Origin: DASQPR01 sp963836785
Lineage (GTDB): Bacteria > Actinomycetota > Actinomycetes > Mycobacteriales > Micromonosporaceae
Assembly: GCA_963836785.1 (NCBI GenBank)
Contig: CAWIKW010000025.1
Location: forward strand, 248,001-312,000
Length of the DNA stretch: 64,000 nt
Direction: 5' to 3'
The position numbers and the translations under genes were made by a program. Below the pieces are notes generated by a model. That model made no database searches. It was not told the DNA's origin and saw nothing but the letters and a program-made list of their open reading frames with translations. Positions 7,711 to 14,970 of this stretch are shown here, piece after piece. The number at the start of each line of letters is the position of its first letter. The first letter of the stretch is position 1.

Positions 7711-8835
7711 TCAGGCGTCGTAGTCCACGGTAATGGCGTCGGTCGTGGGGCTGGACTGACACGTCAACACGTACCCGGCCGCAACCTCGTCCGGCTCGAG
7801 AGCGTAGTTGCGGGCCATCTCCACCCGACCGCTCGTGATCTTGGCGCGGCACGTCGAACACACCCCACCCTTGCACGCGAACGGCAGCTCGGAGCGCACC
7901 TTGAGGGCCGCGTCGAGCACCCGACCGTCGCGCGGCATGGTGAAGGTCGACGCCCGGCCGTCGAGCAGGACCGTCACCTCGGCCTCGCCCGCGGTCGGCC
8001 CGGCGTCCGCGGTGGTCGGCGTCGATGGCGGCGTCGCGGCATCGGCCACATGAAACAGCTCCGTGTGTACGGCTTGGTCCGGCACGCCCCGGTCGGCCAG
8101 GACCGCTCGTACGTCGGTGACCATGCCGTACGGGCCGCAGAGGAACCACTCGTCAACGTCGTCGGCGTCGAGCAGCCCGCCGCCGCCGACCAATCGGGCG
8201 AACCGATCCGCGTCCACCCGACCGGACAGCAGCTCAGCGTCCTGCGGCTCACGGGAGAGCACGTGTACGAGGTGGAGCCGGGTTGGATACCGATCCTTGA
8301 GGTCGGCCAGTTCCTCGGCGAACATCACCGACCGCGCGTAGCGATTGCCGAAGATGACGGTGAACCGCGAGCGCGGCTCGGCCGCGAGACCCGTCGCGAT
8401 CAGCGACAGCACGGGCGTGATGCCGGAACCGGCGGCGACCGCCGCATAGTGCCGGGTGCGGGTCGGATCGAAGGCGGTGGTGAAGTGACCGAGCGGCGGC
8501 ATCACGTCGATCGCGTGTCCGGCCCGCAGCTCCGATTCCACGAATGCCGAGAACGAGCCGCCGGCCACCGCCTTGACGCCGATCCGTAGGCGACCGTGGC
8601 GGGCGAGGTCCTCGGGCGTCGAGCAGATCGAGTACGACCGCCGGATGTCCTCGCCGTCGACGATCCTTCGTACGGTCAGGTGCTGCCCGGCCCGGAACGC
8701 GTACGCCTCGCGGAGATCCGGCGGCACCGTGAACGTGATCGCCACCGCGTCGTCCACGAGCCGCGTCACGTCGGCCACCTCGAGCGCATGAAACTGCGGG
8801 CGGCGGCGCACCGGCCGCGTGATGGTGACGGACAT
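7711..8835 (-). CDS. paaE: 1,2-phenylacetyl-CoA epoxidase, reductase subunit
   Basis: Electron-transfer subunit of the phenylacetyl-CoA monooxygenase, 374 residues. An FAD-binding domain (RSYSICS; Arg and Ser contacts) and an NAD(P)H domain (AAGSGITPVLSLI) are followed by a C-terminal plant-type 2Fe-2S ferredoxin domain with Cys321, Cys326, Cys329 and Cys359 (CKGGVCSTC, then C). A Thr/Pro/Ala-rich linker joins the parts. It is the last gene of the paaABCDE run; unlike the others it is separated from paaD, by 57 bp. It passes electrons from NADPH to the PaaA di-iron centre. Confidence 0.96.
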   Translation of the reverse strand: MSVTITRPVRRRPQFHALEVADVTRLVDDAVAITFTVPPDLREAYAFRAGQHLTVRRIVDGEDIRRSYSICSTPEDLARHGRLRIGVKAVAGGSFSAFVESELRAGHAIDVMPPLGHFTTAFDPTRTRHYAAVAAGSGITPVLSLIATGLAAEPRSRFTVIFGNRYARSVMFAEELADLKDRYPTRLHLVHVLSREPQDAELLSGRVDADRFARLVGGGGLLDADDVDEWFLCGPYGMVTDVRAVLADRGVPDQAVHTELFHVADAATPPSTPTTADAGPTAGEAEVTVLLDGRASTFTMPRDGRVLDAALKVRSELPFACKGGVCSTCRAKITSGRVEMARNYALEPDEVAAGYVLTCQSSPTTDAITVDYDA

Positions 8836-8892
8836 CAGGCGGCCAGTCTGGTTCGCGACTGTGGGGCTCGCAAGCTCACTCCTCGCGCTTCA

Positions 8893-9384
8893 CTAGTGCG
8901 CCTTGATGTGGTCGAACGGCTCCCGGCATTCGGTGCAGCGCCAGAGTGACTTGCAAGCCGTCGACCCGAATCGGGATAGCTCCTGCGTGGCCGGCGAGCC
9001 GCAGCGCGGGCAGCGTACGGCGATCTGCAACAGCACCTGACCCGGCCGGCGCACCGGTGCCGGCGGCGCGATGCCGGCCGCGGCCAGCTTCGCCGTCCCG
9101 GCCGCGCTGATCCAATCGGTCGACCAGGCCGGCGACAGCTCGGTGCGTACGTCGACGTCGACAGCACCGGCGGCTCGCGCCGCCGCCGCCACATCGGCCC
9201 GGATCACGTCCATGGCCGGACAGCCGGCGTACGTCGGGGTGATCGTCACCGTGACGCGTCCGGCCTCATCGACGGCCACGTCCCGCAGGATGCCGAGATC
9301 CTCGATGGTCACGACGCGGATCTCCGGGTCGACGACGTTCGTGACGGCGTCCCGGATCCGGCTGGCGTCGAGGGTCTGCGTCAT
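8893..9384 (-). CDS. paaD: 1,2-phenylacetyl-CoA epoxidase, PaaD subunit
   Basis: PaaD, 163 residues, needed to assemble or mature the epoxidase complex. The N-terminal half is a MIP18/DUF59 domain (DAVTNVVDPEI, then TPTYAGCPAM). The C-terminal half is a zinc-ribbon-like module with Cys125, Cys128, Cys144, Cys150 and Cys153. The start is the ATG at 9384, which shares one base with the paaC stop (TGATG); a GTG three bases upstream would give a GTGA overlap. Confidence 0.94.
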   Translation of the reverse strand: MTQTLDASRIRDAVTNVVDPEIRVVTIEDLGILRDVAVDEAGRVTVTITPTYAGCPAMDVIRADVAAAARAAGAVDVDVRTELSPAWSTDWISAAGTAKLAAAGIAPPAPVRRPGQVLLQIAVRCPRCGSPATQELSRFGSTACKSLWRCTECREPFDHIKAH

Positions 9385-10148
9385 CACCACGTCGCCCCCG
9401 GGTGCGCACGGTGCAGCACCTGCATTTCGGCGAGCAGATAGCCGAGCGCCTCGGTGTGCCGGCCGGCACGGCCGCCGGTCGGGCGCCACTCCGTCACCGG
9501 TACGTCGAGCGTCGCCTGCCGCAGCACGCCGGTCACCGTGTCGAGCCAACCGTCGCGTAACGACGACGGGTCGACACCGATACCGGCCGTGGCGACGTGC
9601 CGCGCGACCCGGTCGGACTCGAACAGCTCGAACGTGTACGGCCACACCTCATCGAGGGCGTCGGCCATCCGACGGTGTGACTCGGCCGTGCCGTCGCCCA
9701 GCCGTACGGTCCAGAGTGTCGCGTGATCGAGGTGGTAGGCCGACTCTTTGACGGCCTTGGCCGCGATGCCGGCGATCCGTTCGTCGACGCTCGATGACAG
9801 CGCCTCGTAGAGCGGGTGCTGGAAAGCCGCGAGGCACAGCAGCTTCGCGATGGCCGTGCCGAAGTCGGTGTCCGACAGCTCGGCCAGCTGCGCATTGCGG
9901 AACTCGAAGTCCTGGCGCAGGTATGCGAGCGCATCCTCGTCCCGCCCGGCCCCCTCGACCTCGCCGGCGTACGTGAGGAACAGTCGCGCCGCGCCGAGCT
10001 GGTCGAGTGCGATGTTCGACAGCGCGATGTCCTGCTCCATCTCCGGGGCACGGGCCGACCACTCGCCGAGCCGCTGCGCCGTGACCAGCGCGTCGTCGCC
10101 GAGCCGGAGCAGATAGGCGAACAGCTCGCCACCGGGTGATCCGGTCAC
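9384..10148 (-). CDS. paaC: 1,2-phenylacetyl-CoA epoxidase, PaaC subunit
   Basis: Structural subunit of the epoxidase, 254 residues, with the ferritin-like helical fold shared with PaaA. Recognisable segments are AYLLRLGDDALVTAQRLGEW, EQDIALSNIALDQLGAAR and KESAYHLDHATLWTVRLGDG. It stabilises PaaA and does not itself hold the active di-iron site. The GTG start overlaps the paaB stop by 4 bp (GTGA), and the gene's own stop shares a base with the paaD start. Confidence 0.95.
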   Translation of the reverse strand: MTGSPGGELFAYLLRLGDDALVTAQRLGEWSARAPEMEQDIALSNIALDQLGAARLFLTYAGEVEGAGRDEDALAYLRQDFEFRNAQLAELSDTDFGTAIAKLLCLAAFQHPLYEALSSSVDERIAGIAAKAVKESAYHLDHATLWTVRLGDGTAESHRRMADALDEVWPYTFELFESDRVARHVATAGIGVDPSSLRDGWLDTVTGVLRQATLDVPVTEWRPTGGRAGRHTEALGYLLAEMQVLHRAHPGATW

Positions 10149-10426
10149 AGGTGACCAGCGCCTTCGGGCACGTCGTAGAACGTCGGATGCCGGTAGACCT
10201 TGTCGGCGGCCGGGTCGAAGAACGCGTCCTTCTCGTCCGGGCTGGACGCCGTGATCGTGCCGGCCGGAACAACCCAGATCGACACGCCTTCCTGGCGACG
10301 CGTGTAGACGTCGCGAGCATTGCGCAGCGCCATTTCCGCGTCCGGCGCGTGGAGGCTGCCGACGTGCGTATGCGCGAGGCCGCGACGCGGACGAACGAAC
10401 ACCTCCCAGAGTTCGCCGGCCGCCAT
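10145..10426 (-). CDS. paaB: 1,2-phenylacetyl-CoA epoxidase, PaaB subunit
   Basis: Short PaaB subunit of 93 residues, normal for the family. It begins MAAGELWEVFVRPRRGLAHT and contains HVGSLHAPDAEMALRNARDV, both characteristic. PaaB bridges PaaAC heterodimers. The ATG shares one base with the paaA stop and the gene ends in a GTGA overlap with paaC, so subunit ratios are probably set by translational coupling. Confidence 0.94.
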   Translation of the reverse strand: MAAGELWEVFVRPRRGLAHTHVGSLHAPDAEMALRNARDVYTRRQEGVSIWVVPAGTITASSPDEKDAFFDPAADKVYRHPTFYDVPEGAGHL

Positions 10427-11490
10427 CACGCCACCGCCACGGGCGCCGGCTGCGGCCGTACCCTTGCGGTCTGTTTCGCGGCGTAGGCCGTCGCGGCCTC
10501 GCGGACCCAGGCGCCGTCGTCGTGCGCGCGTTTGCGGTTGGCAATGCGCTCCCGGTTGCACGGCCCGTTGCCCTTGATGACCTGCATCAGCTCGTCAAAG
10601 TCGGGCTGGGTGTACGCATAGTGCCCGCTCTCGTCATCGCGGCGCAGGTCCGGATCGGGCAGATCGAGCCCGAGGACGGACGCCTGCTGGACGCACATGT
10701 CGACGAACCGCTGGCGCAGGTCGTCGTTCGAGAACCGCTTGATCTTCCAGGCCATCGACTGCTCGGAGTGGGTCGAATCGGTGTCCGGTGGTCCGAACAT
10801 CGCGAGCGACGGATACCACCAGCGGTTCACGGCGTCCTGCGCCATCGCGCGCTGCTCCGGTGAGCCGTGCGCGAGCGTGAAGAGGATTTCGTAACCCTGG
10901 CGCTGGTGGAACGACTCTTCCTTGCAGATGCGGATCATCGCTCGGGCGTACGGGCCGTAGCTGCAGCGGCACAGCGGCACCTGGTTGACGATCGCGGCGC
11001 CGTCCACCAACCAGCCGATCGCGCCGACGTCGGCCCAGGACAGCGTCGGGTAATTGAAGATCGATGAGTACTTCTGCCGGCCGTCGATCAGCATGTCGAC
11101 CAGCTCGTCGCGGTCGATGCCGAGCGTCTCCGCCGCCGCGTAGAGGTACAGGCCGTGGCCGGCCTCGTCCTGCACCTTCGCGAGCAGGATCGCCTTGCGC
11201 TTGAGGCTCGGCGCGCGGGAGATCCAGTTGCCCTCGGGCTGCATGCCGATGATCTCGGAGTGGGCGTGCTGCGCGATCTGGCGGATCAGGGTCTTGCGGT
11301 AGGCCGCCGGCATCCAGTCGCGCGGCTCCACTTTTTGCTCGGCCGCCACGATCTGGTCGAAATAGGCCTGCTCTTCGCCGGTTTCGGGCGCGCCGTCGCG
11401 ACCCCGGGCGGCCGCCTCGACAAGCGCGCGCTCGGCGTCGGCGACCTGATCGAGCAGGCTCTGGTCGGGACCGAAGTCGTTGCCGTACAC
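10426..11490 (-). CDS. paaA: 1,2-phenylacetyl-CoA epoxidase, catalytic subunit
   Basis: Di-iron oxygenase subunit, 354 residues, that epoxidises the aromatic ring of phenylacetyl-CoA. Iron-ligand regions are visible in the helices ending KVQDEAGHGLYLYAAAE and ICKEESFHQRQGYEI. The C-terminal part GNGPCNRERIANRKRAHDDG is typical of PaaA. It is the first gene of a five-gene operon. The GTG start is directly preceded by a run of G. No paaK ligase, paaG/Z or regulator gene lies next to it, so the rest of the pathway must be elsewhere. Confidence 0.96.
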   Translation of the reverse strand: MYGNDFGPDQSLLDQVADAERALVEAAARGRDGAPETGEEQAYFDQIVAAEQKVEPRDWMPAAYRKTLIRQIAQHAHSEIIGMQPEGNWISRAPSLKRKAILLAKVQDEAGHGLYLYAAAETLGIDRDELVDMLIDGRQKYSSIFNYPTLSWADVGAIGWLVDGAAIVNQVPLCRCSYGPYARAMIRICKEESFHQRQGYEILFTLAHGSPEQRAMAQDAVNRWWYPSLAMFGPPDTDSTHSEQSMAWKIKRFSNDDLRQRFVDMCVQQASVLGLDLPDPDLRRDDESGHYAYTQPDFDELMQVIKGNGPCNRERIANRKRAHDDGAWVREAATAYAAKQTARVRPQPAPVAVA

Positions 11491-11498
11491 CCCCCAAG

Positions 11499-11541
11499 TG
11501 TTACAGCGGAAGGCAAACTAGGCAACCGAACTGTTACAGCG
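11499..11541 (-). promoter_or_regulatory. Paired direct repeats upstream of paaA
   Basis: The decamer TGTTACAGCG (read on the plus strand) occurs at 11499-11508 and again at 11532-11541, 33 bp (about three helical turns) apart, immediately before paaA. Same-face direct repeats fit an operator for a phenylacetate-responsive repressor or activator. No regulator gene is adjacent, so the protein is unknown. Confidence 0.4.
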
Positions 11542-11575
11542 CCGGTTGGACGGCGGCGCGGTTGGACGGCGCCGG

Positions 11576-12445
11576 CTAGACAGCGGCGAAGGCGGGGCCG
11601 CCCGCCGGCAGCGCCGGGACCTCACCGAAGGCGGCGGCCCGCTTCGCGAACTCCCGTACGCCCTCGATCTGGCGCTCTCCGAGCGAGAAGTCGAGCGTGC
11701 GGAAGTAGCTGGCCAGGGTGGCCGCGTCGAACGGCTCCCAGCGGGCCGCCGCCTCCGCCGCCTCGTCCAGCTCGTCCAGGCAGAGATCACGCGAGCGCAG
11801 GAACGCCTCGTGTACGTCCTTGACCAGGCCCGGATGTGCACTCGCGAAGTCTTTGCGGACCGCCCACACGGCGAACACCATGGGCAGGCCCGACCAGTCG
11901 CGCCACTCGGCTCCGAGGTCGGTCACGTTGAGCCCCGACGTCGGCGCCTCGTACAGCGCGCGCAAAGCCACATCACCAATCACCACGGCGGCGTCTGCTT
12001 CGAGCAGCATCGTGCCCAGCTCCGGCGGGCACCGGAAGAACTCGGGCCGGACACCGTACCGATCGGCGAGCAACATCTTCGCGAGGAGTACGCCGGTCCG
12101 GCTGGTCGAGCCGAGCGCGACCCGCTTGATGTCGGCCAACGGCTTGGTCGAGACCAGGTTCACCGACAGCACGGGTCCGTCGCTGCCGACCGCGAGATCG
12201 GGCAGCAGCAGCAACTCGTCGGCGTGGCGCAGATATTCGACGAGCGAGATCGGTCCGATGTCGAGGTCACCGGCGACCAGTGCCGCGTTCAGTTGGTCCG
12301 GGGTGTCCTTGCGTAGGTCGACATCGAGAAGCGCACCCGAGCGCATCAATCCCCAGTAGATCGGCAGGCAGTTGAGGAACTGGATGTGCCCGACCCGGGG
12401 ACGTTGGGGTGCTTGCGCCGTTTGGGGGGTTTGCGGTGCGCTCAT
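11576..12445 (-). CDS. mqnA: Chorismate dehydratase
   Basis: First enzyme of the futalosine menaquinone pathway: it removes water from chorismate to give 3-enolpyruvylbenzoate. The 289-residue protein has the periplasmic-binding-protein-like fold of MqnA, with VGHIQFLNCLPIYWGL at the start, DIGPISLVEYLRH, ALGSTSRTGVLLAKMLL and IGDVALRAL. The start is the ATG at 12445; a longer frame reaches into an inverted repeat upstream. A TAACGT hexamer lies 8 nt before the ATG and there is no Shine-Dalgarno. It stands apart from mqnC and mqnE. Confidence 0.95.
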   Translation of the reverse strand: MSAPQTPQTAQAPQRPRVGHIQFLNCLPIYWGLMRSGALLDVDLRKDTPDQLNAALVAGDLDIGPISLVEYLRHADELLLLPDLAVGSDGPVLSVNLVSTKPLADIKRVALGSTSRTGVLLAKMLLADRYGVRPEFFRCPPELGTMLLEADAAVVIGDVALRALYEAPTSGLNVTDLGAEWRDWSGLPMVFAVWAVRKDFASAHPGLVKDVHEAFLRSRDLCLDELDEAAEAAARWEPFDAATLASYFRTLDFSLGERQIEGVREFAKRAAAFGEVPALPAGGPAFAAV

Positions 12446-12524
12446 GTCTCGGCACGTTACGCGGGCGGCGTGAGTGGGCGCGCTCACATACCGGGAAAGC
12501 GCGATCGTGTCCCTGCCCGGCGGC

Positions 12525-12589
12525 ATGATCCACTGGCGTGGACGATTCCAGTTGCTATACGGCCGCAATCGTCCGCGGGAGTGGATCAT
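12525..12589. terminator. Long imperfect inverted repeat beginning CATGATCCACT
   Basis: Arms 12525-12547 and 12567-12589 pair at 20 of 23 positions around a 19-nt loop. The left arm is closely similar to one at 45706 (both contain ATGATCCACT and TGGACGAT). It lies downstream of one minus-strand gene and upstream of another, and covers the last codons and stop of the MFS gene. A terminator role is likely; sequence conservation between two sites suggests a dispersed repeat family. Confidence 0.55.
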
Positions 12590-13877
12590 CGGAGACCGCC
12601 GAGCCGGACGTGGCGCGCTCGCGCCGCATCGCCCGGGTCAGCGGCACCCCGAAGATCGCGGCCGCGGCCACGCCGGCCAGCCCGCACGCGATGACGAGGA
12701 GACGCGGCGACGCGATCGCGAGCAACACGCCGCCGGCCAGGTAGCCGAACGCGTTCGCGCCGCCCGCGATGCTGTTGAAGATCGCGCTGGCGTGGCCACG
12801 GACCTCGGGGGCAACCCGGCTACCGAGGATGACACCGATCGCCACGTTTTCCATCCCGTTGAGGACCCCGCCGAGCAACCAGATCGGTACTAGCCAGCCG
12901 ACCTGCGGCACGAGACCGGCGACGGTGATCGCGACCCCCGTCGCGAGGCTGTTCAGCAGCAGCGCCCTCGCCGTCCCGACGTCGTCGCGACGCTGACGAC
13001 CGCGGATCACCGCACCGAACACCATGCCGACGATCCAGGTCGCGGCGACCAGGCCGTAGACGGTGGCTGATGCGTGCAGCGTATGCCGGATAAAGAACAC
13101 ATCGATGACGTTGACCGCGCTGATCGCCCCGATGACTGCACCGATCATCACCATGAGCGGCCACAGCAGCGCGTCGGACCGCATGCGGAACACCGGCTGG
13201 CGTCTGCGCGGCGTCGCCGGGTCGGCGGCGTCCGCGGTGCCTACGCTGGTCGCGGCCGGCACGGTGCGGAAGCGGCCACCACGACGAGTACGGATGAGCA
13301 GACCGGCGATCGGGATCGACAGGTATGTTCCGGCGTCGATCAGCAGTGGCACCCGCGAACCGAACGCGCCGACGAGCACTCCGCCGAGGGCGGGTGCGAC
13401 CAGCATGCCGATCGTCGCCGCGGTCTGTGAGATGCCGCCCGCCTTGGCGAGATTCGAGCGGCCCACCATCAGCGGTGTGAGGGCACTCATCGTCGGGCCG
13501 GTGATCGCCAGCCCGATGGCGAGCGTCGCGACCAACGCGATGATCAGGATCGGCTGGGTCGCGAAGGCGAGCGCGACACACACACCGACCTGGACGAGCC
13601 CGACCGACACGATCAGCGTCCGGCTGTCCACGCGGTCCGCGAGCCGGCCGGCGACGGGTCCGACGGCCACCAGCGGCACCGCGGCGGCGAGCAGGATGCC
13701 GGCCACCGCCAGCCCGCTCTCGCCCCGCGCCACCAGGATCAGGGCGAGCGCGGTCGCGGCGAGCATGTCCCCGCATCCCGACACCGCTCGGGCCAGTGCC
13801 GCGATATAGACGTCGGACCAGCGGGGAGCGTCCGCCGTTGTGACGTTCGGAGCATCCACCCGAGATGTGAAGGCCAT
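12555..13877 (-). CDS. MFS transporter
   Basis: Integral membrane protein of 440 residues with about twelve hydrophobic segments, of the major facilitator superfamily. The loop after the second helix reads AGRLADRVDSRTL, the usual MFS signature position; a hydrophilic central loop of about 40 residues (RTRRGGRF to RRQPVFRMR) separates the two halves. Size and pattern resemble DHA/MefA-like drug exporters of the MFS_3 type. It follows an ArsR-type regulator after 17 bp, so export of the compound sensed by that regulator is plausible. Its 3' end lies inside an inverted repeat. Confidence 0.85.
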   Translation of the reverse strand: MAFTSRVDAPNVTTADAPRWSDVYIAALARAVSGCGDMLAATALALILVARGESGLAVAGILLAAAVPLVAVGPVAGRLADRVDSRTLIVSVGLVQVGVCVALAFATQPILIIALVATLAIGLAITGPTMSALTPLMVGRSNLAKAGGISQTAATIGMLVAPALGGVLVGAFGSRVPLLIDAGTYLSIPIAGLLIRTRRGGRFRTVPAATSVGTADAADPATPRRRQPVFRMRSDALLWPLMVMIGAVIGAISAVNVIDVFFIRHTLHASATVYGLVAATWIVGMVFGAVIRGRQRRDDVGTARALLLNSLATGVAITVAGLVPQVGWLVPIWLLGGVLNGMENVAIGVILGSRVAPEVRGHASAIFNSIAGGANAFGYLAGGVLLAIASPRLLVIACGLAGVAAAAIFGVPLTRAMRRERATSGSAVSDDPLPRTIAAV

Positions 13878-13904
13878 ACTTCGAAGTTAACGCTTCACAT
13901 CTCG
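13861..13904 (-). promoter_or_regulatory. Perfect 12-bp inverted repeat framing the MFS start codon
   Basis: CGAGATGTGAAG at 13861-13872 is exactly repeated as its reverse complement at 13893-13904, with 20 bp between. The first arm on the mRNA covers the regulator's stop region, the second covers early MFS codons, and the MFS ATG (13877-13875) sits in the loop. It may be an mRNA hairpin controlling translation, or a DNA operator. Confidence 0.55.
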
Positions 13905-14713
13905 CTCGGCAAGGGGTCGGACCGAATCGGTTCAACCTGGCCGGGTCGACCGTGGGGGCCATCCGTGCGATCTAGCGGCACCGGATCGGCCAGCGGGAAG
14001 CCCCGCGCCACGAACGACGTCTGCCGCGCGCCCTGCGGTGGGTTCTTGCGCCGACCCAGCCGATACGGCGTAAGGAGGTCCTGGATCTTCCGGTTCAGCG
14101 CAGCCAACTCGTCCTGCGTCACGTTCAGCAACGTCTCGTAGAAGTAGCCCGTGTCGATCCAGCCCGGCTCGGTCTCGCTCAGCGCCAGCCATCCACGGAT
14201 CCGCATGTCCTGCACGAGGAGTACGGACTCGATCAGCTCACGGGACGCTTCGCGCATCTCGGCCGAACCGCCTTCGAGGATGTCCACCGTGTAGCCCTCG
14301 TGGACGCTGCGCCAGACGCGTTCCCGGCCGTCGCCACGGCTGGGCGCGGTCTCGATCAGGCCGGCCTTCTCCAGGCTGCGCAGGTGATAGCTCATGGCGC
14401 TCGCGCTGAGTCCGGCCGTCTCGCCGAGTTCGGTGGCCGTGGCTGGGCCGACCATCATCAGCCGCTGCATCGCGGCGAGCCGCGCCGGATGTGATATTGC
14501 TCGCAGGCTGGCCGGCTCAGTGATCTCCAGCCGCCGCTCCCCGGAAGCAGGTGTCCCGTCCGCGGCACCGGACGCATCGGCGGGCGCCGCCGTTGACAGG
14601 GCGTCCGATTGCGGCTGATCGGCAGGTTGCGGCTCTGGCCCGGCCGCCGACCGATCGCTCGGCCGGTCCGGCCGGCGGCCGTTGCTATCACGGGCAGCGT
14701 GCGGCTTGGTCAT
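13895..14713 (-). CDS. ArsR-type winged helix-turn-helix regulator
   Basis: Transcription regulator of 272 residues. A disordered N-terminus of about 60 residues, rich in Pro, Ala and Asp, precedes an ArsR-like DNA-binding domain (SLRAISHPARLAAMQRLMM, then SASAMSYHLRSLEKAGLIET, about residues 68-130). The C-terminal half has a conserved-looking helical part around DTGYFYETLLNVTQDELAAL that may bind a ligand. No metal-binding Cys pair is seen, so it is not a classic metal sensor. It precedes the MFS transporter by 17 bp and is divergent from helD. Confidence 0.82.
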   Translation of the reverse strand: MTKPHAARDSNGRRPDRPSDRSAAGPEPQPADQPQSDALSTAAPADASGAADGTPASGERRLEITEPASLRAISHPARLAAMQRLMMVGPATATELGETAGLSASAMSYHLRSLEKAGLIETAPSRGDGRERVWRSVHEGYTVDILEGGSAEMREASRELIESVLLVQDMRIRGWLALSETEPGWIDTGYFYETLLNVTQDELAALNRKIQDLLTPYRLGRRKNPPQGARQTSFVARGFPLADPVPLDRTDGPHGRPGQVEPIRSDPLPSEM

Positions 14714-14970
14714 CGTCCGATGATCCCGCAGGTGGCGGCCGGGACGAAACTCGGCAGCGGCCGTGTCACGCCGCGGCTATGATGGGCGGCTCCGCCTGCC
14801 GTATAGCAGGCGAGGGCACAGCCGGCACGCCGCCGCGCCGAACCGTCGCCCGGTCTCGCGGCCGACGACGTTCAAGTGCGACCGCGACTCCAGGGCGGGG
14901 TCGCCGTTACCAGGCGAGCGCCGGGCGGCCTGTACGTGTCGCGATCCGAACCGAACCACGAGGACCAGAC

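Noticed and set aside
14714..14970. Rifamycin-associated element upstream of helD
   Set aside because: No inverted repeat of the expected kind was recognised; only a small GCCTGC...GCAGGC hairpin is present.
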